From NCBI GenBank assembly GCA_050944455.1, contig JBMNRC010000025.1:1-38373 (forward strand): DNA of 38,373 nt, read 5' to 3'. The translations under genes and the position numbers were made by a program. This DNA is from Anthropogastromicrobium sp050944455. Its GTDB lineage: Bacteria > Bacillota > Clostridia > Lachnospirales > Lachnospiraceae. Below the pieces are notes generated by a model. That model was not told the DNA's origin, made no database searches, and saw only the letters and a list, made by a program, of their open reading frames with translations. Shown here in pieces: positions 24,468 through 32,266 of this stretch (positions are counted from its first letter, which is position 1; each line of letters starts with the position of its first letter).

Positions 24468-25079
24468 TCAGCCGATCGGAACGAAAACGGATGCGTCGTG
24501 CTTGCAGATGGGGCAGATGAAATCCGGCGGAAGAGTTTCGCCCTCGTAGATATATCCGCAGACGGTGCAGCGGAAACCCTTTTTCTTCGCCTCCGCGGCG
24601 GTCGGCTTCGGCTTGATGTTGTTCTGGTAGTAGGTGTAGGTCACCGGCTTTTCGTCGGAAGTCACGTCGCAGTCCCGGACGTCCGCGATAAACATGGTGT
24701 GCGTCCCGAGGTCGATTTCGGAGACGACCTCGCAGCACAGGTAGGCGCAGGTATGGTCCGTCAGGACGGCCAGGGTGTTCGGGGTGCGCCTGTAGGCGTC
24801 AAATCCCTCGAACTTGTCGACAGTCCGGCCGGACTGGTACCCGAAACGCTTAAAGATGTCGAACGGAGCGCTCTCGGACAGTACGGACAGGTTGAACAGC
24901 CCGGTTTCCTTGATGATATCGTGCGTGTAATTTTTCTTGTTGACGGCAATCATCACGCGGTTGGGCGTGGACGTTACCTGAGCGACGGTGTTGATAATGC
25001 AGCCGTTGTCCTTCCCGTAAGAGCGGGCGGTGAGCACATAAAGACCATAGCTGATCTGGAACATTGCTTTTGTATTCAT
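24468..25079 (-). CDS. hrb: Flavin reductase-rubredoxin fusion (high molecular weight rubredoxin)
   Basis: From the ATG at 25079, placed seven bases after GGGGG, the protein has 203 residues. A longer frame would add an unlikely N-terminus. Residues 1-155 form an FMN-binding flavin reductase-like split barrel (YGLYVLTARS, VAQVTSTPNRVMIAVNK, GLFNLSVLSE). A basic linker leads to a rubredoxin domain with Cys171, Cys174, Cys189 and Cys192 (CTVCGYIYEG and CPICKHD). Proteins of this architecture pass electrons from NAD(P)H to flavodiiron proteins that reduce oxygen or nitric oxide in anaerobes. It has its own strong promoter. The partner flavodiiron gene is not in the window. The position after the last cysteine pair is Lys, where many rubredoxins have Gly. 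Confidence 0.92.
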   Translation of the reverse strand: MNTKAMFQISYGLYVLTARSYGKDNGCIINTVAQVTSTPNRVMIAVNKKNYTHDIIKETGLFNLSVLSESAPFDIFKRFGYQSGRTVDKFEGFDAYRRTPNTLAVLTDHTCAYLCCEVVSEIDLGTHTMFIADVRDCDVTSDEKPVTYTYYQNNIKPKPTAAEAKKKGFRCTVCGYIYEGETLPPDFICPICKHDASVFVPIG

Positions 25080-25159
25080 TGAGTTACCCCCTTCGGACAG
25101 CCGGACACAGAACCTCCGCGGAAACAGGAACCGCGGAACGCCGGCATCCAATAAAATTG

Positions 25160-25189
25160 AGTATACATTCGGCGGTGCACGGCTGTCAA
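25160..25189 (-). promoter_or_regulatory. Promoter of the rubredoxin-flavin reductase gene
   Basis: On the minus strand, consensus TTGACA (25189-25184) is followed after 18 bp by TATACT (25165-25160). Confidence 0.75.
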
Positions 25190-25228
25190 GAATCGGCGTC
25201 CGCGGATGCCAGCCCTTCTCTATTTATA

Positions 25229-25257
25229 TAGACAATATCCCGGCGCGGTGCTAAAAT
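25229..25257 (+). promoter_or_regulatory. Possible promoter of the phosphoglucomutase gene
   Basis: TAGACA (25229-25234) and TAAAAT (25252-25257) are separated by 17 bp, divergent from the rubredoxin promoter. It implies an untranslated leader of about 215 bases in which I see no recognisable regulatory RNA. Confidence 0.5.
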
Positions 25258-25479
25258 ATTGAGTGAAAATCGCTGTCTGCGCCGCAGAAATCCGGGAAGC
25301 CGGTCCGGCTTGCGGACCTTCGGGCATGACCGTATACGGAACAGGTAAGGATTCGGTTCTCCGCATGATGCGCGGAAGAGGTCCTCAAGGTCAGAGACGC
25401 CGGGGAGAGGCATGCAGGTGTCCCGATATCAGCGGGCGGACAGGCGGCAGCGAATCAGAGAGAGGAAAGGAATTCGGCC

Positions 25480-27198
25480 ATGGATGCAAATGTTCAGAAG
25501 AATTACGAGTACTGGTGCACATCCCCGGTTTTTGACGGGCAGACAAAGAGCGAGCTGAAGGCCCTCAAGGGCAATGATGCGGAGATCACCGACCGTTTTT
25601 ACAAGGAGCTTGAGTTCGGTACCGGCGGTCTGCGCGGCATCATCGGAGCCGGAACCAACCGCATGAACTTCTACACGGTGGGCAAAGCGACCCAGGGCCT
25701 CGCCAACTATATCAAAAAGCAGGGAACCCAGAAGATGGGCGTCGCCATTTCCTTTGATTCCCGCCATATGTCCCCGGAGTTCGCGGACAGCGCGGCGTGC
25801 GTGCTCGCGGCTAACGGCATCAAGGCCTACAAGTTCGATACCCTGCATCCAACCCCGATGCTTTCCTTCGCGGTGCGCTATCTGCACTGCACCGCCGGAA
25901 TCAATATCACGGCCAGCCACAACCCGAAGGAATACAACGGCTACAAGGTTTACTGGGCGGACGGAGCGCAGGTTGTCCCGCCGCATGATACCGGCATTAT
26001 CGAGGAAGTCCGCGCCATCACCGACTACGCGGATATTAAGCGCATGAGCGCCGAGGACGCGAAGGCGGCCGGCCTTTACGAGATCATCGGGCCGGATCTG
26101 GACGACGCTTATATCGCCGAGCTCAAGAAACTGGTTCTTCATCCGGAGGCGATCAAAGCGGTCGGCAGCGATCTGAAGATCGTTTACACGCCGTTCCACG
26201 GCACCGGCAATATTCCGGTCCGCAGGATCCTGAAAGAACTCGGGTTCAAAAACGTCTATGTCGTTCAGGAGCAGGAGCTTCCGGATGGCGATTTCACCAC
26301 CATCCCGTATCCGAACCCCGAGGATAAGAGGGCGTTCAAACTGGCCCTTGAGCTGGCTGAGAAGGTCGACGCCGACCTGGTTCTGGCGACCGATCCGGAC
26401 GCCGACCGGCTGGGCGTCTACGCAAAGGATACCAAATCCGGCGAGTACAAGGTTTTCACCGGAAATATGTCCGGCATGCTGATCGGCGAGTACGAGTTTG
26501 AGCAGCGCAGGGAACTGGGGAAGCTCCCGGAAAAGCCGGCGCTGGTCACCACGATCGTTTCCACGAATCTGGCCGGAGCGATCGCGAAAGAGTACAACGC
26601 GACACTGATCGAGTGCCTGACCGGGTTCAAGTACATCGGCGAGCAGATGAAGCAGTTCGAGGAGGAGCACACCTACAATTACGTGTTCGGATTCGAGGAG
26701 AGCTACGGCTGCCTGATCGGCACCTATGCGAGAGACAAGGACGCGGTTGTCGCCGTCATGGCTCTCTGCGAGGCGGCTGCCTACTACCGCACAAAGAACA
26801 TGACCCTGTGGGATCAGATGATCAATATCTACAACAAGTACGGCTATTATAAGGAGGACCAGTTCTCGCTGTCGTTCCCGGGCCAGGAAGGCGCCCGGAA
26901 GATGGCCGACATGATGAACGGATTCCGCCAGAATCCGCCGAAGATGCTCGGCGGCTACAAGGTGCTGGAGTTCCGCGATTACCTGACTGACCGCAGGGTC
27001 GATCTGGTGACCGGTGCGGAGAGCGGCACGGGGCTCCCGAAGTCGAACGTCCTTTATTTCACCCTTGAGCAGGACGGCTGGGTGTGCGTACGCCCGTCCG
27101 GCACGGAGCCGAAGATCAAGTTCTACGCGGGCGTCAGGGGGACGAGCCTGGAGGATTCCGCCGCGAAGCTGAGCGCTCTGCTGGATTCGCTGAAGTAA
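25480..27198 (+). CDS. pgcA: Phosphoglucomutase / alpha-D-phosphohexomutase
   Basis: The 572-residue protein is a complete four-domain alpha-phosphohexomutase. The phosphoserine loop is TASHNPKEYNGYKVYW with Ser146. The metal-binding loop is DPDADR (305-310), the sugar-binding loop GFEESYG follows, and the phosphate-binding loop near the end is RPSGTEPKIKFY. It interconverts glucose 1-phosphate and glucose 6-phosphate, feeding glycogen and surface glycan synthesis. Its length and N-terminal sequence fit the Firmicute PgcA group rather than the shorter GlmM or PMM enzymes. AGGAAAGG precedes the ATG. It stands just before a surface-glycan cassette, for which it could supply activated sugar. Confidence 0.94.
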   Translation: MDANVQKNYEYWCTSPVFDGQTKSELKALKGNDAEITDRFYKELEFGTGGLRGIIGAGTNRMNFYTVGKATQGLANYIKKQGTQKMGVAISFDSRHMSPEFADSAACVLAANGIKAYKFDTLHPTPMLSFAVRYLHCTAGINITASHNPKEYNGYKVYWADGAQVVPPHDTGIIEEVRAITDYADIKRMSAEDAKAAGLYEIIGPDLDDAYIAELKKLVLHPEAIKAVGSDLKIVYTPFHGTGNIPVRRILKELGFKNVYVVQEQELPDGDFTTIPYPNPEDKRAFKLALELAEKVDADLVLATDPDADRLGVYAKDTKSGEYKVFTGNMSGMLIGEYEFEQRRELGKLPEKPALVTTIVSTNLAGAIAKEYNATLIECLTGFKYIGEQMKQFEEEHTYNYVFGFEESYGCLIGTYARDKDAVVAVMALCEAAAYYRTKNMTLWDQMINIYNKYGYYKEDQFSLSFPGQEGARKMADMMNGFRQNPPKMLGGYKVLEFRDYLTDRRVDLVTGAESGTGLPKSNVLYFTLEQDGWVCVRPSGTEPKIKFYAGVRGTSLEDSAAKLSALLDSLK

Positions 27199-27223
27199 GC
27201 GCGGCCGGTTTAATGAATATTTT

Positions 27224-27257
27224 CGGGCGGCAGTCTGAGAAATCGGGCTGCCGCCCG
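27224..27257. terminator. Hairpin after the phosphoglucomutase gene
   Basis: CGGGCGGCAG (27224-27233) pairs perfectly with CTGCCGCCCG (27248-27257). There is no T-run on the plus strand, so termination efficiency is uncertain. The remaining gap to 27583 is GC-rich with several short inverted repeats and no supportable gene. Confidence 0.55.
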
Positions 27258-27481
27258 TGCTGATAGAAGGGAAAAACCGCTTTGCTGAAATGGGCAGCCG
27301 CGCGGACTTCAGGAGCGCGGCGCGGTAAAGTCAGCATCTGCCCGCGCCGCGGAGAAGCGGCAGCCAGGTGATGTGAAGAATACGGCGGGCAGCTCAGTGA
27401 AAAACAGCCGCGGCGCATCCCGCGGAAAGAAACAGCGTGTGTGCTGATAAGAGCGCCGCGGCTCAGCGGAGGCCCGCGGAA

Positions 27482-27511
27482 TTGGTATTCACCAGTGAAG
27501 TATGGTATAAT
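27482..27511 (+). promoter_or_regulatory. Promoter of the glycan cassette
   Basis: TTGGTA (27482-27487) and consensus TATAAT (27506-27511) have an 18-bp spacer. They lie about 72 bases before the epimerase start. Confidence 0.6.
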
Positions 27512-27583
27512 CGTTGCGGCCTGCCGGTATTTCCGGCGGGAAAACGGCCGGATTGCCCATAAGTACGGGCTGAGGTATGGAAA

Positions 27584-28513
27584 TTGAACAGTGAGAGAAC
27601 CATTCAGAGCGCTCTGGTGACCGGCGCGGCCGGGACAATCGGGACAGCCCTGCTGAATTACCTGATCCGGAATCATATCCGGACAACCGCGCTGGTACAC
27701 GCGGGGTCTGAAAGAAACGCGGACCTTCCGCGGGACGCCTGCCTTACGCTGGTGGAATGCGATATGGACGGTTACGATTCCCTGGTGCTTCCGGAACGGT
27801 ATGACGCGTTTTTCCATCTCGCGTGGATGGGAACGTACGGGGACGCCAGAAACGACGTTTCCCTGCAGTCCCGGAATGTCGAAGGCACCCTCGCCGCGGT
27901 AAGGCTTGCCGCCCGGAGCGGCTGCCGGGTGTTTGCCGGCGCGGGTTCGCAGGCAGAATATAAAAAGACGGATGCAATTCTGGGACCGGACAGCGAAATC
28001 CTGCCGGACACGGAATACGGCAGGGCCAAGTACAGAGCGGGCCGCATGAGCGCGGAACTGTGCCGGGAACTTCATCTGGACCAGGTCTGGACCAGGTTTT
28101 TTTCCGTGTACGGACCGGGCGACAGCGGCAGGACGATGGTGATGAGCGGAATCCGCGCGATGCTCGCGGGCGAAGTGCCAAAGTATACCGAAGGCCGCCA
28201 GATGTGGGATTACCTTTACAGCGGCGACGCGGCGAGGGCGATGTTCCTGGCTGCCAGCCGGGGAACCGATCAGGCGGTTTACTGCGTGGGAAGCGGGAAG
28301 GCGAGGCCGCTCGCGGATTATATCGAGATGATCCGCAGGGCCGTCAGCCCGGACGCCAGAGTGGAAATCGGCGCCATTCCGTATTACCCTAACCAGCGCA
28401 TGTACCTGCAGGCGGATATCTCGACGCTCACGGAGGATACGGGATTTGTCCCGGAAGTACCCTTTGAGGAAGGGATCCGCAGAACAGTGGCATGGGCGAG
28501 GGAACACCCCTGA
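27584..28513 (+). CDS. NAD-dependent epimerase/dehydratase
   Basis: This 309-residue protein is an extended short-chain dehydrogenase. The N-terminal Rossmann motif is TGAAGTIG and the active-site YGRAK tyrosine-lysine pair appears in PDTEYGRAKYRAG, with a serine equivalent in AGAGSQAEYK. Substrates in this family are nucleotide sugars, which the enzyme epimerises, dehydrates or reduces. It starts at a TTG: GAGG lies at 27572-27575, eight bases upstream, while the nearby ATG at 27577 is out of frame and stops after five codons. It is the first gene of the surface-glycan cassette. Which sugar it makes is not visible. Confidence 0.88.
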   Translation: MNSERTIQSALVTGAAGTIGTALLNYLIRNHIRTTALVHAGSERNADLPRDACLTLVECDMDGYDSLVLPERYDAFFHLAWMGTYGDARNDVSLQSRNVEGTLAAVRLAARSGCRVFAGAGSQAEYKKTDAILGPDSEILPDTEYGRAKYRAGRMSAELCRELHLDQVWTRFFSVYGPGDSGRTMVMSGIRAMLAGEVPKYTEGRQMWDYLYSGDAARAMFLAASRGTDQAVYCVGSGKARPLADYIEMIRRAVSPDARVEIGAIPYYPNQRMYLQADISTLTEDTGFVPEVPFEEGIRRTVAWAREHP

Positions 28514-28590
28514 ACCGGCCGCCGGAATGGGGATCAGAAAGGCGGAAGTTCACCGACGCAGCGGTGATCCGTTCAGACAGATAAAAAATA

Positions 28591-28624
28591 TCGGTGACAG
28601 GCCTCATCAGAAACCTGTCATCGA
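28591..28624 (+). other. Leader hairpin just upstream of the GT2 gene
   Basis: TCGGTGACAGG (28591-28601) pairs with CCTGTCATCGA (28614-28624) over 11 bp with one G-T pair, around a 12-base loop. It ends 17 bases before the glycosyltransferase ATG. It lacks a T-run and may affect translation or mark an RNA processing point between the epimerase and the glycosyltransferase. Confidence 0.5.
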
Positions 28625-28641
28625 CAGATCAGGGCAGAAGA

Positions 28642-29904
28642 ATGAAAAAGAAAATCAGTGTTGTAATTCCCTGCTTCAATGAGGAAGATAACGTCATCCC
28701 GATCAGTGAGGCGGTGAAAAAACAGTTCGCCGCGCTGCCGGATTACGATTATGAAATCATTTTTATCGACAACGATTCCAAAGACCGCACCCGCGTGCTG
28801 ATCCGCGGCCTCTGCTCGCAGGATCCGCACATCAAGGCCATCTTCAACGCCAAAAATTTCGGCCAGTTCAATTCGCCGTATTACGGGCTTCTGCAGATCA
28901 CCGGCGACGCCGGGATCCTCATGGCGGCGGATTTCCAGGATCCGCCGGAACTGATCCCCCAGTTTGTCCAGGGGTGGGAGGAAGGCTACAAGATTGTGTG
29001 CGCGATCAAGACGAAGAGCCGCGAAAACCCGGTGATGTACAGGCTCCGCGGCCTGTATTACCGGCTGATCCGCAAACTGTCCGACACCGAGCAGATTGAC
29101 CAGTTCACCGGCTATGCCCTGTATGACAGGCAGTTCGTCGAGGTCCTGAAAACCCTGGATGATCCCACGCCTTTCCTGAGGGGAATCGTCGCGGAACTGG
29201 GCTACCGCCACAAAGAAATTTACTTCACCCAGCCGCTCCGCCGGGCCGGAAAGTCCAGCAACAACTTCTATAAGCTGTTTGACGCGGCGATGCTCAGTTT
29301 CACGTCCTACACCAAGGCGGGAATGAGGATCTGCACGCTGCTGGGTATGCTGTTTTCCGTCGTCTTCTTAGTGATCGCGGTGGTCTACCTGATTCTGAAA
29401 CTGACCAACTGGTACGGCTTTGAAGCCGGAATGGCGCCTGTCGTGATCGGCACCTGCTTCCTCGGTTCCATCCAATTGTTCTTTATCGGCATTCTCGGCG
29501 AGTACGTCATGAGCATCAACAACCGTGTCCGCCACCGCCCGCTAGTCGTTGAGGAAGAGCGGTTCAATTTCGATTCGGACGAGAATCCGGATAATCCGTG
29601 CGTGGCGAAATCGGTTCAGCTGGCCGGGAAAGACACGGCAGACAGCGCCGGAGACGGAAAAGCGGGACAGCCCGGGGAAAGCGGAAATGGCGGGGAGTCT
29701 TCCGCCGGCAGAACAGAAAATCCCGCGGCTGATACAGCAGAGAAAGACCCCACCGATACTGAAGAAATGGAAGAATCCGCGGGAAAAGAGAACGCGGCTG
29801 GGACATCGGATGCCGCAGGAAACAAGCATGCTGCTGACGTGCCAGAAGTTTCCGCCGGAATGAAACCGGCCGCGGGAAATCAGGCCGCGAAGAGCGGGAA
29901 ATGA
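28642..29904 (+). CDS. Polyprenyl-phosphate glycosyltransferase (GT2, GtrB/DPM-like) with long acidic tail
   Basis: Starting at the ATG at 28642 the protein has 420 residues. Residues 1-230 form the GT-A domain of the dolichol/undecaprenyl-phosphate sugar transferase type (SVVIPCFNEEDNVIPI, FIDNDSKD, AADFQDPPEL, DQFTGYALYDR, RRAGKSSNN). Two membrane helices follow at about 240-305, as in GtrB. Such enzymes move a sugar from a nucleotide donor to undecaprenyl phosphate on the inner face of the membrane. The last 110 or so residues are an unusual low-complexity stretch rich in Ala, Gly, Glu, Asp and Ser, probably disordered in the cytoplasm. The ribosome binding site (AGGGCAG) is weak. The LicD gene follows after 21 bp. 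Confidence 0.9.
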   Translation: MKKKISVVIPCFNEEDNVIPISEAVKKQFAALPDYDYEIIFIDNDSKDRTRVLIRGLCSQDPHIKAIFNAKNFGQFNSPYYGLLQITGDAGILMAADFQDPPELIPQFVQGWEEGYKIVCAIKTKSRENPVMYRLRGLYYRLIRKLSDTEQIDQFTGYALYDRQFVEVLKTLDDPTPFLRGIVAELGYRHKEIYFTQPLRRAGKSSNNFYKLFDAAMLSFTSYTKAGMRICTLLGMLFSVVFLVIAVVYLILKLTNWYGFEAGMAPVVIGTCFLGSIQLFFIGILGEYVMSINNRVRHRPLVVEEERFNFDSDENPDNPCVAKSVQLAGKDTADSAGDGKAGQPGESGNGGESSAGRTENPAADTAEKDPTDTEEMEESAGKENAAGTSDAAGNKHAADVPEVSAGMKPAAGNQAAKSGK

Positions 29905-29925
29905 ACTGACAGTGGAGGAGTGAAC

Positions 29926-30828
29926 ATGCCGGAATCTGCTTCCGCCGGAGAAACCGGCGCGGGACCCATGAGCGATGAAATGAGGCAGGCCCTCGCCGAG
30001 ATTCATCGCGGGCACCACCTGGTGCTGAACGAAGTGCGCAGGATCTGTGAAAAAAATCACATCCAGTGGTTTCTGGAGAGCGGAACGCTGCTTGGCGCGG
30101 TCCGCCATAAGAGCGCCATTCCGTGGGATGATGACGCCGATATCGCGATGCTCCGCGACGATTTTGAAAAATTCAGAAAAGTCGTCCGGGAGGAGATGAA
30201 GCCGGGCTTTTTCTATGTGGAGCCCCAGGAGCTCGGCGGGGCCGTATTCGACTTCGTCCCCCGGTTCGGGATACTGGACTCCTCGATCCGCCCGGATTCG
30301 GAGGAGGAGCAGTTTTACGGCCATGGGATCTACAATCACCTGCTGGTGGATATTTTCGTCATCGACGATGTCTCCGATTTCACGCTGAACCACCTCTGGA
30401 GCAGGTTTCTGATCACTGTTCTGTACGGTTTCGGCCTCGGGCACCGCTATCAGCTGGAATGGAGCAGATATACCGGCGTATCCGGTGCCGCGGTCCGCGT
30501 GCTGGCTTCCCTCGGGAAGCATATTTCACCGGAGTGGATCATCCGGCACTACAACCGGGTGGGAAGGCGCGAGCACGGGAAAAACCGGAAAAAAGGACGG
30601 GTTTACTACAGCAACTACCTGTTTCAGGATATCGGGGAGATTTATCAGAAAAAATGGTTTATCCCGGCGTCAGAGGTCACGCTGGACACGGAAACCTACC
30701 CGGGACCCGGGGATTGGGACAAATGCCTGTCCCTGCTGTACGGAGATTACATGACGCCGCCGCCGGTATCGGAACGGGTACAGCCGCACATCCGCCCGGA
30801 GTATGTGAAGATTCCAAAGAACGCCTGA
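29926..30828 (+). CDS. LicD family phosphotransferase
   Basis: The 300-residue protein carries the LicD nucleotidyltransferase-fold signature: FLESGTLLGAVRHKSAIPWDDDADIAM, with the catalytic acidic pair in DDDAD. LicD proteins attach phosphodiester-linked groups such as phosphocholine or phosphoribitol to surface glycans or teichoic acids. I choose the ATG at 29926 because it lies seven bases after GGAGG at 29914-29918; the in-frame GTG at 29920 overlaps that site. No choline uptake or CTP:phosphocholine genes are visible nearby, so the group transferred is open. Position and strand fit an operon with the glycosyltransferase and flippase. Confidence 0.92.
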   Translation: MPESASAGETGAGPMSDEMRQALAEIHRGHHLVLNEVRRICEKNHIQWFLESGTLLGAVRHKSAIPWDDDADIAMLRDDFEKFRKVVREEMKPGFFYVEPQELGGAVFDFVPRFGILDSSIRPDSEEEQFYGHGIYNHLLVDIFVIDDVSDFTLNHLWSRFLITVLYGFGLGHRYQLEWSRYTGVSGAAVRVLASLGKHISPEWIIRHYNRVGRREHGKNRKKGRVYYSNYLFQDIGEIYQKKWFIPASEVTLDTETYPGPGDWDKCLSLLYGDYMTPPPVSERVQPHIRPEYVKIPKNA

Positions 30829-31039
30829 CCTCTGCAGATTCCGGACAGACTGCCGGCGGCTTTTTGGGAATGCTGCCGATGAATACCGGGAGAACTGCCT
30901 TTGCGCTTCCGATTATGAGGCGCTGAATGCGGCAGAAACCGCGCGGGATGTCTGACAGCCCTGGAAAATTTCCGCACAGTGACGGAAGTACCTCCCGGGA
31001 TGCGGAGAAGCATACCCGCCTGTTGAAGGAGAAAACCCA

Positions 31040-32266
31040 TTGGATGAACAGAAAAAAAACGGCGTGAAGCGCTTTACGGGAGATCTGCTCTACGGAATCG
31101 TTTCTCTCGTCGCGATGAACGCCGTTCTCAGCCTCGGCGTATATCCCTATCTGCAGAAGCAGCTCGGTGAAGCCGGTCAGGGCCGCATGCTGTTTTTCAC
31201 GGCGCTGATGGGGCTCACGGCTTCGGCCGTCGGCTCCGGAATCAATTACGGCCGGATGAAAATGTCCACCGAGCATACGACGAAAAACGCCGACTACAAC
31301 CGCTATCTGGTCGTACTGGCGCTGATCTCGTGTGCCGTGGCGATCATCGGATATCTGCTGAGGGGAGAAGGGTCCGGAGCTACGCTGCCGGGCATTTTCC
31401 TCTTAATATTCGCGACTTCGGTGAGATATTACGCGGACGTTGAGTACCGCCTGACCATGAACTACCGGGGCTTTTTCTTTTACTATATGCTGGTTGCCGC
31501 CGGTTATGTCGTGGGTGTGTTTCTCTACCGGTTCACGCGTTCATGGGTGCTGATTTTCCTGTGCGGGGAATTCGCGGGGCTGCTGTTCGTTTTCCTGAAA
31601 GGCCATATTTTCAGGCCGTTCTGGGGAAAAAAGAGTGAATATTTCAAAGAGGACGCGAAGGCCTGCGCGCAGCTTTCCGCGGCTTATCTGATGTCGGATT
31701 TTGTTTCGTACGCGGACCGGCTGTGCCTGTCCCTGATCGCGGGCGATATCGCTTCAGATTATTATTACATCGCGGGCCTGGTCGGAAAGATGACGTCCCT
31801 GCTGTCCACGCCGCTCAACGGCGTGATCACCGGGCATCTGGCGCATTACCGCGGGAAAATCACCAGAAAAAAGTTCGCGCAGATTTTCGGGCTGCTGACG
31901 CTTCTGGCTGTCGCCCTGGCAGCGCTCAGCATTCTCGGATCGCACATTTTTGTGTATCTGTTTTACCGGGATCAGTATGAATCGGTGAAAAGCCTGTTTG
32001 TGCTGGCCAACACCGCTCAGGTGTTTTTCTTCCTGGCCAACACGATGATGGTGGTTGTCCTGAGATTCGCGGAAGCGAAAGTGCAGATGATCCTCGGCGC
32101 GGTCTACTGTGCGATGTTCTTCGGGGCAGTTCTTCCGCTGATGTGGTTTTACGGCCTGCGCGGAGCGGCCTGGGGACTGCTGGTCATCAATATCGTCAAG
32201 TTCCTGCTGATCAGTGCGATGGGTTTCGCGGCATTGGGAAAGGATTCTGAAAACGATGGCAAATAA
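31040..32266 (+). CDS. Wzx-like oligosaccharide flippase
   Basis: This 408-residue integral membrane protein has about 12 hydrophobic segments and the layout of the polysaccharide transporter (MVF/PST) superfamily, with a short basic N-terminus and a first helix of the type seen in Wzx flippases. It probably moves a lipid-linked sugar or oligosaccharide from the inner to the outer face of the membrane. Translation most likely begins at a TTG at 31040, behind GAAGGAG. The ATG at 31044 is in another frame and stops quickly. The 3' end overlaps the next gene by 11 bp, indicating coupling. A 211-bp gap separates it from licD and holds no gene. Confidence 0.88.
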   Translation: MDEQKKNGVKRFTGDLLYGIVSLVAMNAVLSLGVYPYLQKQLGEAGQGRMLFFTALMGLTASAVGSGINYGRMKMSTEHTTKNADYNRYLVVLALISCAVAIIGYLLRGEGSGATLPGIFLLIFATSVRYYADVEYRLTMNYRGFFFYYMLVAAGYVVGVFLYRFTRSWVLIFLCGEFAGLLFVFLKGHIFRPFWGKKSEYFKEDAKACAQLSAAYLMSDFVSYADRLCLSLIAGDIASDYYYIAGLVGKMTSLLSTPLNGVITGHLAHYRGKITRKKFAQIFGLLTLLAVALAALSILGSHIFVYLFYRDQYESVKSLFVLANTAQVFFFLANTMMVVVLRFAEAKVQMILGAVYCAMFFGAVLPLMWFYGLRGAAWGLLVINIVKFLLISAMGFAALGKDSENDGK

